Below are positions 36,890-47,609 of a DNA stretch of 64,000 nt, piece after piece. Source of the DNA: Manganibacter manganicus (lineage in GTDB: Bacteria > Pseudomonadota > Alphaproteobacteria > Rhizobiales > Rhizobiaceae). The translations under genes and the position numbers were made by a program. Each line of letters begins with the position of its first letter. Position 1 is the first letter of the stretch. The stretch lies in NCBI RefSeq assembly GCF_002075885.1, contig NZ_MDET01000012.1, positions 151,144 to 215,143 of the forward strand, read 5' to 3'. The notes beneath the pieces are model-generated. The model was given only the letters and a program-made list of their open reading frames with translations, did no database searches and was not told the origin of the DNA.

Positions 36890-37268
36890 GACCGCCTCCC
36901 TGGAATATCTGTACGCAAGGCAAGACTAGGGCCGGGCGTCGTATTCGTCCAGCTATGGAAATCCGGGGTAAACCGGCTCCTGTTGCTCGGATTCTGGAGT
37001 TAAGACCAGCTATCGCTTCGACTTCACTTGTGATGCAATCAAAGGCCACTTTATTACTGTCGCTCCATCGGTTAAAAGCGCGCCATGTTCCGCTTTTCGC
37101 GCATGATCGCCATTGCGATACGAATTAGCAGCCCGGTGTTTCAGGTCGGCTGAGCTTGCTCTGCCGCCGGAAGCACCGGGAATTTATGGCCGCGCCCTCG
37201 CGCTTTTTCCAGAACATGATAGTTGAACGCCGGAGCCTGACCGAGCCGGCAACCGATATGGCAGACAG
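36890..37268 (+). promoter_or_regulatory. ileS upstream region
   Basis: A 379-base gap without a gene. A possible promoter is TTGTGA (37028-37033) with TATTAC (37052-37057) 18 bases later. That would leave a leader of about 200 bases containing a small hairpin (ATCGC/GCGAT at 37106-37119) and the larger one at 37132-37180. No T-box features were found. Confidence 0.4.
37132..37180 (+). promoter_or_regulatory. Structured hairpin in the ileS leader
   Basis: CCCGGTG (37132-37138) pairs with CACCGGG (37174-37180). Inside, GGC-T-GAG pairs with CTC-T-GCC around a CTTG loop. It lies about 90 bases before the ileS start and has no U-run, so it looks like a leader structure rather than a terminator. 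Confidence 0.5.
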
Positions 37269-40187
37269 ATGACCGACACCGCCGAGACGATTGACTATTC
37301 AAAGACGCTGAATTTGCCGCAGACGGATTTTCCGATGCGCGCCGGCTTGCCCGAAAAGGAGCCGCTGCTGGTCAAGCGCTGGCAGGATATGGACCTTTAC
37401 AGGCGCCTGCGTGAAGATGCGGCCGACCGCCCGAAATACGTGCTGCATGATGGCCCGCCTTATGCCAACGGCAATATCCATATCGGTCATGCGCTGAACA
37501 AGATCCTCAAGGACGTCATCACCCGCTCGTTCCAGATGCGGGGCTTCGACTCCAACTACGTTCCGGGCTGGGACTGCCACGGTCTGCCGATCGAGTGGAA
37601 GATCGAGGAAAAATACCGCGCCGCCGGCAAGAACAAGGACGAAGTGCCGATCAACGAATTCCGCAAGGAGTGTCGCGAGTTCGCAGCGCACTGGATTGGT
37701 GTCCAGACCGAAGAATTCCTGCGTCTTGGCGTCGTAGGAGATTTCAAAAATCCCTATACGACTATGGCTTTCCACGCCGAGGCTCGTATCGCGGGCGAGC
37801 TTTTGAAATTCGCCACAAGCGGCCAGCTTTATCGCGGCTCCAAACCGGTAATGTGGTCCGTAGTCGAACGCACGGCGCTGGCCGAAGCCGAGGTCGAATA
37901 TCACGACCATGAGAGCGATACGATCTGGGTGAAGTTCCCGGTCAAGGATGGTTCGACCTTGGCGGGTGCTTTTGTCGTCATCTGGACAACCACGCCCTGG
38001 ACCATTCCCGGCAATCGCGCGGTCGCCTATTCACCACGCATTGGCTACGGCCTCTATGAGGTTACGGCAGCCGAGAATGATTTTGGCCCGCAGGCCGGTG
38101 AAAAGCTGATCTTCGCCGATGCCCTGGCCGAAGAATCTGCCACCAGGGCGAAACTGACGATGAATCGTCTGCGCGACGTTTCAAAGGACGAACTCGGCGC
38201 ACTTGTCCTTTCTCACCCGCTCAAAGGCTTCGGCGGCGGTTATGAATTCTCCGTTCCCATGCTTGCCGGCGATCACGTCACCGACGACGCCGGCACCGGT
38301 TTCGTGCATACCGCGCCCGGCCATGGCCGCGAAGACTTCGAGGCATGGATGGACCATGCGCGCGAATTGGAGGCCCGAGGCATTGATCCGGCAATTCCCT
38401 TCACCGTGGACGACGCCGGCTATTTCACCAGGGACGCACCGGGTTTCGGGCCGGATCGCGAGGGCGGGCCGGCGCGCGTCATCGATGACAACGGCAAAAA
38501 GGGCGATGCCAACAAGGCCGTTATCGAGGCCCTGATTGCACGCAAGCTGCTGTTTGCGCGTGGGCGGCTGAAGCACAGCTACCCGCATTCTTGGCGCTCC
38601 AAGAAGCCGATCATCTTCCGCAACACGCCGCAGTGGTTCGTCCATATGGATAAAGACCTGAGCGACGGCACAACGCTGCGTAGCCGTGCGCTAAAAGCGA
38701 TTGACGCAACCCGCTTCGTGCCCGCCGCCGGGCAAACAAGGCTGCGCGCCATGATCGAGGAGCGGCCGGATTGGGTGCTGTCGCGCCAGCGCGCCTGGGG
38801 CGTGCCGATTGCGGTGTTCACCGATGACAATGGCAATGTGCTCGATGATCCCGCCGTAAATGCCCGCATCGTCCAGGCTTTCGAGGCGGAAGGCGCGGAT
38901 GCCTGGTTCGCCGAGGGCGCGCGTGAGCGTTTTCTGGGCGCGCGCGTCAACGAAGATTGGGTGATGGTCAAGGACATTCTCGATGTCTGGTTCGACTCTG
39001 GTTCATCCCACACCTTTACGCTGGAAGATCGGCCCGATCTGAAATGGCCGGCAGACGTTTATCTCGAAGGCTCGGATCAGCATCGCGGCTGGTTCCATTC
39101 CTCGTTGCTCGAAAGCTGCGGCACGCGAGGCAGGGCACCTTACAATGCCGTCGTCACCCATGGTTTCACCATGGACGAACAAGGCCGCAAGATGTCGAAA
39201 TCCCTCGGCAATACGGTTGTGCCGCAGGATGTGATGAAGCAGTCGGGCGCCGACATTTTGCGCTTGTGGGTGATGACGACCGATTATTGGGAAGATCAGC
39301 GCCTCGGCAAGACGATCCTGAAAACCAACATCGATGCTTATCGTAAGCTCAGGAACACGCTTCGCTGGATGCTCGGTACGCTCGCTCATGACAAGGGCGA
39401 GGAGGTGCCGCTTGCCGAAATGCCCGAACTTGAACAACTGATGCTGCACCGGTTGTCCGAGTTGGACGAAATCGTACGAGCCGGATATGACGCCTTTGAG
39501 TTCAAGCGCATCACCCGCGCGCTGCTCGATTTCATGAATATCGAGCTTTCCGCCTTCTATTTCGATATCCGCAAGGATGCACTCTACTGTGAATCGCCGT
39601 CGAGCGTGAAGCGCAAAGCTGCGATCCAGGTGGTCCGGCATCTGTTCGATTGCCTGGTGAAATGGCTGGCGCCAATGCTGCCATTTACGACTGAGGAGGC
39701 ATGGCTCGACCGGAATCCGGACGCGCAATCGCTGCATCTTGAACAGTTTCCGAACGTGCCGGCGGTGTGGCGTAACGATCTGCTGGCCGAAAAATGGAAA
39801 AAAATCCGTAAGGTGCGCAGCGTGGTTACAGGTGCGCTCGAACTTCAGCGGGCCAGCAAGGCCATTGGCTCCTCGCTGGAAGCGGTGCCGGTGACCTATA
39901 TCGCTGACCATACACTGGCGTCGGCGCTCGACGGCGTCGACATGGCCGAGATCAGCATCACCAGCGAACTGGTCGTGTCGCGTGAGGCAGCGCCCGCCGG
40001 AGCGTTTGCGTTGCGTGAGGTTCCTGGCGTTGCAGTGGTGATCGAAAAGGCCGAGGATCACGGTTTGCGCAAATGCGCGCGCTCGTGGCGCTACACCGCC
40101 GATGTCGGCATCGATGCCACATTCCCCGACGTCTCCGCGCGAGATGCGGGAGTTTTGCATGAGTTAAAGGCGCTGGGATGCATGTAA
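37269..40187 (+). CDS. ileS: Isoleucyl-tRNA synthetase
   Basis: Charges tRNA(Ile); 972 residues, class I. The HIGH motif is at residues 71-74 in [17 protein letters not shown] at about 641-645 in [10 protein letters not shown], and the editing domain has [14 protein letters not shown] and [12 protein letters not shown]. The C-terminus (after residue 950) is short and lacks the zinc-cysteine cluster of some bacterial IleRS, as usual in alphaproteobacteria. ATG at 37269 overlaps a preceding ATGGCAGACAG; no strong ribosome binding site is seen. Confidence 0.97.
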   Translation: MTDTAETIDYSKTLNLPQTDFPMRAGLPEKEPLLVKRWQDMDLYRRLREDAADRPKYVLHDGPPYANGNIHIGHALNKILKDVITRSFQMRGFDSNYVPGWDCHGLPIEWKIEEKYRAAGKNKDEVPINEFRKECREFAAHWIGVQTEEFLRLGVVGDFKNPYTTMAFHAEARIAGELLKFATSGQLYRGSKPVMWSVVERTALAEAEVEYHDHESDTIWVKFPVKDGSTLAGAFVVIWTTTPWTIPGNRAVAYSPRIGYGLYEVTAAENDFGPQAGEKLIFADALAEESATRAKLTMNRLRDVSKDELGALVLSHPLKGFGGGYEFSVPMLAGDHVTDDAGTGFVHTAPGHGREDFEAWMDHARELEARGIDPAIPFTVDDAGYFTRDAPGFGPDREGGPARVIDDNGKKGDANKAVIEALIARKLLFARGRLKHSYPHSWRSKKPIIFRNTPQWFVHMDKDLSDGTTLRSRALKAIDATRFVPAAGQTRLRAMIEERPDWVLSRQRAWGVPIAVFTDDNGNVLDDPAVNARIVQAFEAEGADAWFAEGARERFLGARVNEDWVMVKDILDVWFDSGSSHTFTLEDRPDLKWPADVYLEGSDQHRGWFHSSLLESCGTRGRAPYNAVVTHGFTMDEQGRKMSKSLGNTVVPQDVMKQSGADILRLWVMTTDYWEDQRLGKTILKTNIDAYRKLRNTLRWMLGTLAHDKGEEVPLAEMPELEQLMLHRLSELDEIVRAGYDAFEFKRITRALLDFMNIELSAFYFDIRKDALYCESPSSVKRKAAIQVVRHLFDCLVKWLAPMLPFTTEEAWLDRNPDAQSLHLEQFPNVPAVWRNDLLAEKWKKIRKVRSVVTGALELQRASKAIGSSLEAVPVTYIADHTLASALDGVDMAEISITSELVVSREAAPAGAFALREVPGVAVVIEKAEDHGLRKCARSWRYTADVGIDATFPDVSARDAGVLHELKALGCM

Positions 40188-40303
40188 GGTGCGTAAATGT
40201 CATATGTCGGTTGGCTGTGCATTGCTCTTGACGAAGGCTTAAGCTAGAAGCGCGAAACTCACGACGACAAATTGTCGCCGGATTTCCGTTTGAAGAGCGT
40301 GCG

Positions 40304-41041
40304 ATGACGGACGCCGGATATCGACCGGTAGCGACGAAGAGGCAATCAAAAGTGAGATTTTTTGGCATGATCGCCCGACATCATGCGCGTGCGCTGGTGC
40401 TGGCTCCGTTTGCGGTTTCGGCGCTTGCCGCCTCCGGTTGTGTTAGTTCGCCCACCTATGGCACCGACAAAACTTCTGCCGAACAACTTGTCGGCGACCT
40501 TTCTGGTGCCTTTTCGCTGAAGCCGAAAGAAAATCCGCATATCGACTATCGGCCGCGCCCTGCTTTGGTGAAGCCGGCTTCCGGGGGGCAGGAGGCGCTG
40601 CCTGCTCCACAGGAAGACATTACGCAGGTTGCCAGCAATCAATGGCCCGAATCGCCTGAACAGCGTCGCGCCCGCCTGCGCAAATATGCAACCGAACACG
40701 CTGACGATCCCAATTATCAGCCACAGATCATCAATGATATTTCGAGTGGTTCGACCAAACCCGCGAAAAGGCAAACATCGTACCGCGAGCGCGATCTGGG
40801 ACCGGATACGAGCAGCGCTATTGGCAGCGAAGCGCGCCGTGCCGAGATCAATCGTCGCCTTGCGGAAGGCAAGCAGGGTAGCGCGACCGAGCGCAAATAT
40901 CTGAGTGAGCCGCCTCTAACCTATCGCGTACCGGCATCCACCGCGCCGCAGGGCGATATCGGTGAGGATGAATACAAGAAGCAGCGGCGCCTGAAGCGCG
41001 AAGCTGAAGGCAAAGGAAGCGGCTGGTTCGACTGGTGGTGA
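40304..41041 (+). CDS. Hypothetical lipoprotein
   Basis: A protein of up to 245 residues with a hydrophobic signal segment (ALVLAPFAVSALAASGC) ending in a likely lipidated cysteine. The rest is polar and low in complexity, with Pro/Gln/Glu/Arg-rich parts, and ends KGSGWFDWW. I recognise no domain. Possible starts are ATG 40304, GTG 40352 and ATG 40367; the last two would place the signal segment closer to the N-terminus. It lies between ileS and tadA. Confidence 0.65.
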   Translation: MTDAGYRPVATKRQSKVRFFGMIARHHARALVLAPFAVSALAASGCVSSPTYGTDKTSAEQLVGDLSGAFSLKPKENPHIDYRPRPALVKPASGGQEALPAPQEDITQVASNQWPESPEQRRARLRKYATEHADDPNYQPQIINDISSGSTKPAKRQTSYRERDLGPDTSSAIGSEARRAEINRRLAEGKQGSATERKYLSEPPLTYRVPASTAPQGDIGEDEYKKQRRLKREAEGKGSGWFDWW

Positions 41042-41076
41042 CGGGCAAGGCCCTGTCGCTGACTTGACCGGTCAAC

Positions 41077-41526
41077 TCAATCGCGTCGCGCTTGAAAGAA
41101 GCTCTTGAGCATGGACGCAGCCTCGATTTCGGCAATGCCGGAATAGATGTCCGGCATATGATGGCACGTCGGCGAGGCGAAGAAGCGCACGCCATTGGCG
41201 ACCGCGCCGCCTTTTTCATCTGGTGCGCCATAATAAAGGCGCCGCAACCGGGCAAAAGAAACGGCAGCGGCACACATGGTGCAAGGTTCGAGCGTGACGT
41301 AGAGGTCGAGGTTCGCGAGACGTTCTTGCGAAAGGGTCAGACAGGCCTCACGGATCACCAGTATTTCGGCATGGGCGGTTGGATCGGCCAGTTCGCGCGC
41401 GCGGTTTCCTGCCTTTGCGACGACGCTTTCGCCTGCCGCGATCACGGCGCCGACAGGAATCTCGCCACGCTTGCCGGCTGCCTCAGCCTCCTGCAGGGCG
41501 ATTGCCATGAAATCCGTGCGTTTCAA
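41077..41526 (-). CDS. tadA: tRNA-specific adenosine deaminase
   Basis: Converts the wobble adenosine of tRNA(Arg) to inosine. About 149 residues with the deaminase zinc site: AHAE in DPTAHAEILVIREA and the PCTMC of TLEPCTMCAAA. The chosen TTG start at 41526 follows AAGGA at good spacing and gives the family's LKRTDFMAIALQEA opening; the ATG at 41508 would cut off that segment. It diverges from the pseudouridine synthase gene, a neighbour commonly seen in Rhizobiales. Confidence 0.92.
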   Translation of the reverse strand: MKRTDFMAIALQEAEAAGKRGEIPVGAVIAAGESVVAKAGNRARELADPTAHAEILVIREACLTLSQERLANLDLYVTLEPCTMCAAAVSFARLRRLYYGAPDEKGGAVANGVRFFASPTCHHMPDIYSGIAEIEAASMLKSFFQARRD

Positions 41527-41603
41527 GGATTTTGCATCCTTATTATCTCCTCGCCACTGATCGGCGATCCTGTTATCTAGCCGCGCAAACGGGTAAATGC
41601 CAC

Positions 41604-43301
41604 ATGGACGACAACGACAATCATTCCAAGCGCGGTCATCGCCCAAAATCAATAGGCGCACGCCGCCACGCTCCCGGCTCCGATCAAAGTCGGAGGGCTC
41701 CCGGCAAGCCATCATTCGGCGCTGGCAAGAAGCCATTTTCCGGTCGCTCGTCCGGCAAGTCGTTTGCCGAGCGTCATGGCGATAAAAAAGCTTTCGCTCC
41801 GAGAACCGGTAAGGCAGCAACCGATGAAGAGCGGCCAAAACGCGGGTTTGAGGAAGGCGAGCGACCATTTCGAAAGGGGCCGAGGCCGGAAGGGAAACCA
41901 TATAGTTCGGAGAAGCCGGTAAGCCGACGCTTCGACAAGAATGAAGAGCCGCGCAAGACATTCCCTCCGCGATTCGAAAGGGGCGAAGGAGAGCGTCGTC
42001 CTGATCGACCTCAGCGCCGCTTTGATGGCAGTTCCAATGTGAAGGGGTCCAGCTTCAAGCCGCGTCCGCGCCCGGCGGATATTTCCGGGGAGGTTGGCGA
42101 ACGCATCGCCAAGCGGCTGGCGCGTGCCGGTATCGCTTCACGGCGGGACGCCGAAGAACTGATCGCCGCCGGTCGCGTCAGGGTCAACGGGACGGTTCTT
42201 TCATCGCCCGCTTTCAACGTGATGCCCGCGGATATCATCCAACTCGACGGTACGGAAATTCCGCCGATCGAGCGTACGCGGCTGTTTCTCTTTCACAAGC
42301 CTGCCGGCGTAGTGACGACCAATCGCGATCCGCAGGGCCGCAGGACCGTATTCGATGTGCTGCCCGCCGATCTGCCGCGATTGATGACTGTCGGGCGTCT
42401 CGACATCAACACCGAAGGGTTGCTGCTGCTGACCAATGATGGCGGGCTGTCGCGCGTGCTTGAACTGCCGGCGACCGGTTGGCTGCGCCGCTACCGGGTA
42501 CGTGTCCATGGAAAGGTCGAAGAGCGCGCATTGGCAGGTTTGCGTGAGGGAATTGCCGTCGATGGTGTGTTTTATGGCGCCGTAGAGGCAACGCTCGATC
42601 GAGAGCAAGGTACGAATGCCTGGCTGACGCTCGGTCTGCGGGAAGGCAAGAACCGCGAGGTGAAAAACATACTGGGTGCTCTTGGATTGAACGTGACGCG
42701 CCTGATTCGGATTTCTTATGGGCCGTTCCAGTTGGATGAATTGCCAGAAGGCCATGTTCTGGAGGTCAAGGGGCGCACATTGCGGGATCAACTTGGCGAA
42801 CGCCTGATCGAGGAATCGGGTGCGAATTTCGAAGCCGACATCGCACAACCATTTTCCAACAAGCCGGTGCGGCGCTACGAACCTCGATCCGAAATCCCCG
42901 CAGGGGCACCGAAACAAATTCGGCAGCCGATCGGCGAAGGCGGACTGATCAAGGCTCGCAGGCGCCGGGAAGATAGCCGCGAGGAAGCGCTCGGCAAATT
43001 GACGACGAAGCGTGAGCGCAACAATTTCGGTAAAAAGCCTGATTCTCGTGAGCGTCCCGAAAGCCGGCCACAAGGTCAACGCCATGCCAATGTCTGGATG
43101 GCGCCGGATGCTCGCCCCAGGGGCAAGGATCAACTGGCAACGGAAAAGCCGGAGGGTGGCCCAGACCGCGGTCGTTCACCTGACAAAAATGCTGGATCGA
43201 AGCCGTTCCGTAAGGCTCGCGACGATCGGCCTGCACATTCAGGAAAGGGTGGCCCCGGTCGCCCCGGCTCCAGGCCATATAAGGGGCCGAAGGGCCGCTG
43301 A
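41604..43301 (+). CDS. rRNA pseudouridine synthase (RluB/RsuA family) with long basic tails
   Basis: A 565-residue protein expected to make pseudouridine in 23S rRNA. Residues 165-215 are an S4 RNA-binding domain (AKRLARAGIASRRDAEELIAAGRVRVNG). The catalytic aspartate is about residue 267 in GRLDINTEGLLLLTNDG, and NREVKNILGALGLNVTRLIRISYGPF closes the domain. About 160 N-terminal and 135 C-terminal residues are Lys/Arg/Pro/Gly-rich and probably disordered. Its stop overlaps the rsmD start by one base. Confidence 0.9.
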   Translation: MDDNDNHSKRGHRPKSIGARRHAPGSDQSRRAPGKPSFGAGKKPFSGRSSGKSFAERHGDKKAFAPRTGKAATDEERPKRGFEEGERPFRKGPRPEGKPYSSEKPVSRRFDKNEEPRKTFPPRFERGEGERRPDRPQRRFDGSSNVKGSSFKPRPRPADISGEVGERIAKRLARAGIASRRDAEELIAAGRVRVNGTVLSSPAFNVMPADIIQLDGTEIPPIERTRLFLFHKPAGVVTTNRDPQGRRTVFDVLPADLPRLMTVGRLDINTEGLLLLTNDGGLSRVLELPATGWLRRYRVRVHGKVEERALAGLREGIAVDGVFYGAVEATLDREQGTNAWLTLGLREGKNREVKNILGALGLNVTRLIRISYGPFQLDELPEGHVLEVKGRTLRDQLGERLIEESGANFEADIAQPFSNKPVRRYEPRSEIPAGAPKQIRQPIGEGGLIKARRRREDSREEALGKLTTKRERNNFGKKPDSRERPESRPQGQRHANVWMAPDARPRGKDQLATEKPEGGPDRGRSPDKNAGSKPFRKARDDRPAHSGKGGPGRPGSRPYKGPKGR

Positions 43302-43855
43302 TGCGTATTGTCGGTGGTGAATTCCGTGGCAGGCCGCTCGCCACGCCACGCTCAGACGCTATTCGACCGACGAGCGACCGCACGCGCGAAGCCGTCTTTA
43401 ACGTTTTGGCGCATCGCTTCGGAAGTCACCTTGAGGGAGCGCGCATACTCGATCTCTTCGCCGGAACCGGTGCCTTGGGACTCGAAGCGTTGTCGCGCGG
43501 CGCGGCGAATGCCGTATTCATCGAGCAATCCGTCGAAGGGCGCGGCCTCATTCGCACAAATGTTGAGTCATTCGCCCTTACTGGACGCACAAAAATATTT
43601 CGCCGCGATGCGACAGCATTGGGCGAGGCCGGCCCACTGGGCGCTTTTGGTTTGATCTTTGCCGACCCGCCTTATGGCAAAGGGCTCGGCGAACAGGCGC
43701 TGCGATCCGCGCGGGCGGGCGGTTGGCTGGCTCCCGACGCGCTTTGCGTCGTGGAGGAAGATATAAGCGCGCCCTTCGAACCGGGGCCAGGTTTTGCGAC
43801 GGTTGAGCAACGCAGCTATGGCGACACCGTGATTCGCTTCATCGAGATGACCTGA
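43301..43855 (+). CDS. rsmD: 16S rRNA (guanine(966)-N(2))-methyltransferase
   Basis: Methylates G966 of 16S rRNA using SAM; 184 residues, the usual length. It begins MRIVGGEFRGRPLATP and has the SAM loop LDLFAGTGALGLEALSRGA and the catalytic DPPYGKG (NPPY/DPPY type). It overlaps the pseudouridine synthase stop by one base (TGATG), so two rRNA-modifying enzymes are translated together. Confidence 0.95.
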   Translation: MRIVGGEFRGRPLATPRSDAIRPTSDRTREAVFNVLAHRFGSHLEGARILDLFAGTGALGLEALSRGAANAVFIEQSVEGRGLIRTNVESFALTGRTKIFRRDATALGEAGPLGAFGLIFADPPYGKGLGEQALRSARAGGWLAPDALCVVEEDISAPFEPGPGFATVEQRSYGDTVIRFIEMT

Positions 43856-43951
43856 CTTTGGCCGTCATTGTCGGGCAGATGACACATAATTCATTTCACG
43901 CCTCGTTCCACGCTGCCTATCGTCCCGGCATGAATCATCTCGGAGCCTTGC

Positions 43952-45331
43952 ATGACAGTTTGGGCTGATCGCTTGCGCCTTTCGGGTTATGTCATGTTGC
44001 TCGGTGCTGTATTAACCGGGCCTGCTTCCGCCGAGGCGCCGTCTTCTCCCGCTGCCGACTGGGCGGTCTCCGACTTCACGCTCGAGAATGGCATGCAGGT
44101 GGTCGTCATTCCGAGCCATCGCGCACCGATTGTCACGCAGATGGTTTGGTACAAGGTTGGCAGCGCCGACGAGCCACCAGGCAAGTCTGGCATCGCTCAC
44201 TTCTTCGAACATCTGATGTTCAAGGCAACGACCAATCATCCCGAAGGGGCATTCGATCGCGCCGTGGCGGCAATCGGAGGGCACGATAATGCCTTCACCT
44301 CCTATGATTACACCTGCTTTCACGAAACCATACCGCCCGGTTCGCTTGGCGAGATGATGGCTTTCGAAGCCGACCGCATGCGCAACCTCGTGCTCTCCGA
44401 TCAGCTGGTCGAAACCGAGCGCGACGTGGTGATGGAAGAGCGTCGCGCCCGTGTCGACAACAATCCGTCGGCGATCCTCGACGAGGAAGTCAACGCGACC
44501 CTTTACCAGAATGAGCCCTACCGCATCCCGGTTATCGGTTGGATGCAGGAGATCCAACAACTCAACCGCCAAGAGGCGAGGGCATTCTACGATCGCTATT
44601 ATGTGCCCAACAATGCGGTGCTGGTGGTAGCCGGCGACGTCGACCCGGAAAAAGTCAAGGCGCTTGCAAAGCAAACCTTCGGCAAACTCGCACGTGGTCC
44701 CGAATTGCCACCGCGCGCTCGTCCGGTTGAACCGGAACAGAATACGCGGCGAACGGTAACACTCAGGGATGCTCGCGTCAGCCTGCCGAGCTTCTCCACA
44801 CGCTGGGTCGTGCCCTCCTATCATACCGCCAAGCCAGGCGAAGCCGAGGCGCTCGATCTGTTGGCTGAAATTCTTGGTGGAGGCACGCGAAGCCGGCTCT
44901 ACCAGGAACTGGTCGTCAAGCAGGGAATCGCGAGCAATGTCGGCGCCAGCTTTATGGGCCGGATGTTCGACGGCACGAGTTTCAGCGTTTATGCCGCGCC
45001 GCGTGGCAACGCCAAACTCGCGGACGTCGAGGCGGCGGTTGAGGCGCAAGTCGCCCGGATCGTCAAAGACGGGGTCACCGATACCGAATTGGAGAAGGCG
45101 AAAGACCGCTTCGTCCGCTCGATGATCTTCGCGCGCGACAGGCAGTCAGGTATGGCCAACATCTATGGGATGACGCTGACGACCGGCGGCACGGTGGCGG
45201 ACGTCGCGACGTGGCCCGACAGAATTCGCAAGGTGACAGCGGAGGACATAAAGGTCGTTGCGGCTCGATATCTGGATATGGATCGTGCGACGACCGGCTA
45301 TCTTCTGCCCAAGACGGAAGCGGGGGATTGA
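43952..45331 (+). CDS. M16 family zinc metallopeptidase (active subunit)
   Basis: A periplasmic protease of 459 residues. A signal peptide ends at about TGPASA|EAP. The inverted zinc motif HFFEH is at residues 83-87, with the third ligand glutamate about 75 residues on ([12 protein letters not shown] region). The C-terminal M16 half has [20 protein letters not shown]. It is followed at once by a second, non-catalytic M16 protein; bacterial pairs of this kind form a heterodimer. Substrate unknown. Confidence 0.92.
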   Translation: MTVWADRLRLSGYVMLLGAVLTGPASAEAPSSPAADWAVSDFTLENGMQVVVIPSHRAPIVTQMVWYKVGSADEPPGKSGIAHFFEHLMFKATTNHPEGAFDRAVAAIGGHDNAFTSYDYTCFHETIPPGSLGEMMAFEADRMRNLVLSDQLVETERDVVMEERRARVDNNPSAILDEEVNATLYQNEPYRIPVIGWMQEIQQLNRQEARAFYDRYYVPNNAVLVVAGDVDPEKVKALAKQTFGKLARGPELPPRARPVEPEQNTRRTVTLRDARVSLPSFSTRWVVPSYHTAKPGEAEALDLLAEILGGGTRSRLYQELVVKQGIASNVGASFMGRMFDGTSFSVYAAPRGNAKLADVEAAVEAQVARIVKDGVTDTELEKAKDRFVRSMIFARDRQSGMANIYGMTLTTGGTVADVATWPDRIRKVTAEDIKVVAARYLDMDRATTGYLLPKTEAGD

Positions 45332-45335
45332 AGCG

Positions 45336-46709
45336 ATGAATTCCGTTAGAGCCGCGCGAACCAGATTTACCACGTCTGCCGCGGTGTTCGTGCTTTCGCT
45401 CCTGTTTCTCATTCTGCCGGCAATCACCGCTCATGCGGCCGTCGACATTCAGTCAGTCAAATCCGACAAGGGCATCACCGCATGGCTGGTTGAAGATCAT
45501 TCATTGCCGATCGTCACGATCCGCTTTGTTTTCGATGGCGGCAGTTCGCAAGATCCGGCGGGCAAGGAAGGGCTCGCCAATCTAATGACCGGGCTGTTCG
45601 ATGAAGGCGCCGGCGATCTCGACAGTGAGGCCTTTCAGATCAAGCTCGATGATGTCGGGGCGGAAATGGGTTTCAGCGAAACCCGCGATGGCATTTACGG
45701 TTCTATGCGCATGCTTTCCAACCGCAAGGACGAGGCATTCTCGCTGCTCAAGCTGGCAGTCGAAAAACCTCGTTTCGATCAACAGCCGATCGATCGTATT
45801 CGCGCGCAGATCCTATCCGGCATCGTTGCCGGCGAGCGGGACCCCGACACCATCGCCCAGAAAAAATGGTTACGAGCGCTTTATGGCGATCATCCATATG
45901 GGCGGGTGGAAGAAGGCACGAAAGATAGCATCGCGACCGTTACCGCCGACGACCTCCATGCCTTCCATGAGGCGATCTTTGCCAAGGATGGCCTGCATGT
46001 GGCGGTGGTCGGAGATATTGACGCCGCCACATTGAAGGGCAAACTGGATTCAGTGTTCGGTGATTTGCCACAGGAACAGGTGCTGAAGCCAGTCGCGGAT
46101 GTCGCGCCGAGACTCGGACAACAATTGCAGGTGACCTATGACCTACCCCAGACATCGCTGCAACTGGCCTATCCAGGCGTAAAACGTTCAGCGCCGGATT
46201 TTTATGCGGCTGCGCTCATGAACCAAATTCTCGGCGGCAGCGACTTCACTTCGCATCTTTTCAAACAAGTGCGTGAAAAGCGCGGCCTAGCCTATAGCGT
46301 TAGTTCCGGACTGATAGACCGGGATCATTCTTCCATGCTTTTCATTGCCACGGCTACACGCTCGGACAGGGCGAGCGAAACGCTGAATGTGGTTCGCGAC
46401 ACGGTGCGACAGATGATCGAGACAGGACCGACCGAAGCCGAGTTGGCTGCGATGAAGACTTACATGATTGGTGCCTACGCGATCAACAATCTGGATTCTT
46501 CGGGGTCTATCGCTGCCACGCTGCTGGAGTTGCAACTCGACAGGCTGGGTATCGATTACATCCAGCGGCGCGAGGCGCTGATCAATGGCGTGACACTGAA
46601 TGAGGTCAAGGCCGTTGCAAAGAAGCTGCTGTCGGTTGCGCCCGCGGTGTTGATTGTCGGGCCACCTCTTTCTGGAGACAAATCAGCGGGGCAGGACAAA
46701 AAGGAATGA
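45336..46709 (+). CDS. M16 family peptidase-like protein (non-catalytic partner)
   Basis: A 457-residue partner of the preceding protease. A signal peptide ends at about ITAHA|AVD. The position of HxxEH reads GLANLMTGLFDEG, so zinc ligands are missing and it should be inactive alone. The C-terminal half retains the substrate-binding motif (GGSDFTSHLFKQVREKRGLAYSVSS). It starts four bases after its partner's stop and overlaps the patatin gene by four bases, so all three are one operon. Confidence 0.92.
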   Translation: MNSVRAARTRFTTSAAVFVLSLLFLILPAITAHAAVDIQSVKSDKGITAWLVEDHSLPIVTIRFVFDGGSSQDPAGKEGLANLMTGLFDEGAGDLDSEAFQIKLDDVGAEMGFSETRDGIYGSMRMLSNRKDEAFSLLKLAVEKPRFDQQPIDRIRAQILSGIVAGERDPDTIAQKKWLRALYGDHPYGRVEEGTKDSIATVTADDLHAFHEAIFAKDGLHVAVVGDIDAATLKGKLDSVFGDLPQEQVLKPVADVAPRLGQQLQVTYDLPQTSLQLAYPGVKRSAPDFYAAALMNQILGGSDFTSHLFKQVREKRGLAYSVSSGLIDRDHSSMLFIATATRSDRASETLNVVRDTVRQMIETGPTEAELAAMKTYMIGAYAINNLDSSGSIAATLLELQLDRLGIDYIQRREALINGVTLNEVKAVAKKLLSVAPAVLIVGPPLSGDKSAGQDKKE

Positions 46710-47557
46710 GCCCGACCTTCGGCATTGCCTTTGGGGGAGGGGGCGCGCGCGGTCTCGCGCACATTCATGTCGTGGAGGCTCTGGACGAGCTTGGGATTGC
46801 GCCCGTTGCGATCGCAGGATCGTCGATCGGTGCGGTTGTCGGCGCCTGCATGGCTGCCGGAATGAACGGCAAGGATATTCACGCCCATACCCGCTCGATC
46901 CTGTCTCACCGTGCGACAGTAGCCAGCCGCATGTGGCAAGCAAGGCCGGGTACTCTGGCCGAAATGATGGAAACCGGGTTTCGGGTCAGCCAGTTCAACG
47001 TGGAACGTATCCTCAAGGCGTTTCTGCCCGAGGACGTACCCACCTATTTTGCCGGACTTGGCATCCCGTTGAAGGTCACGGCAACCGACTATTTCGGCCA
47101 CAAACTCGCTGTGTTGGACAATGGCGATCTTTACTCGGCCCTTGCCGCCTCATGCGCTATCCCCGCAGTCTTTCGCCCCGTGCTGCGTGACGGCACGATG
47201 TTCATTGATGGCGGGATCTACAATCCGGTTCCCTTTGATCTGATAACGCATGACGCCGACATCATCATCGCCGTCGATGTTGTTGGCGCGCCTTCCGACG
47301 CTGAACGCAAGCACCCAACCTCGGTCGACCTGATGTTCGGCGCGACGCAATTGATGATGCAATCTATCATCGCCAACAAACTTGCACAGTGCCAGCCGGA
47401 TATTCTGATCCGCCCGCCGGTTTCGCGCTTCCGCGTGCTCGATTTTCTCAAGATGGATGCAGTGATGGCCGAAACGGTCCAGGTGAAGGACGAATTGAAG
47501 CGGGCTATCGAAGCGGCGGTGACCTCCAGCATTGCACAAGGCGGGGCGGATCAATAG
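46706..47557 (+). CDS. Patatin-like phospholipase
   Basis: A serine lipid hydrolase of 283 residues. The oxyanion loop is GGGGARGLAHI near the N-terminus, the nucleophile elbow GSSIG at about residues 39-43, and the catalytic aspartate in MFIDGGIYNPVP. No signal peptide is evident, so it is probably cytoplasmic or membrane-peripheral. ATGA overlap with the M16 partner suggests coupling, perhaps in envelope upkeep, which is an inference from context. Confidence 0.9.
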   Translation: MSPTFGIAFGGGGARGLAHIHVVEALDELGIAPVAIAGSSIGAVVGACMAAGMNGKDIHAHTRSILSHRATVASRMWQARPGTLAEMMETGFRVSQFNVERILKAFLPEDVPTYFAGLGIPLKVTATDYFGHKLAVLDNGDLYSALAASCAIPAVFRPVLRDGTMFIDGGIYNPVPFDLITHDADIIIAVDVVGAPSDAERKHPTSVDLMFGATQLMMQSIIANKLAQCQPDILIRPPVSRFRVLDFLKMDAVMAETVQVKDELKRAIEAAVTSSIAQGGADQ

Positions 47558-47609
47558 ATCAACCCATGAGAGTCGGCATCGAAGCCGCGGCAAATACAGG
47601 AAACAGATT

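Noticed and set aside
36890..37268. T-box leader before ileS
   Set aside because: No T-box sequence, specifier loop or terminator/antiterminator pair is present, and T-boxes are not expected in this lineage.
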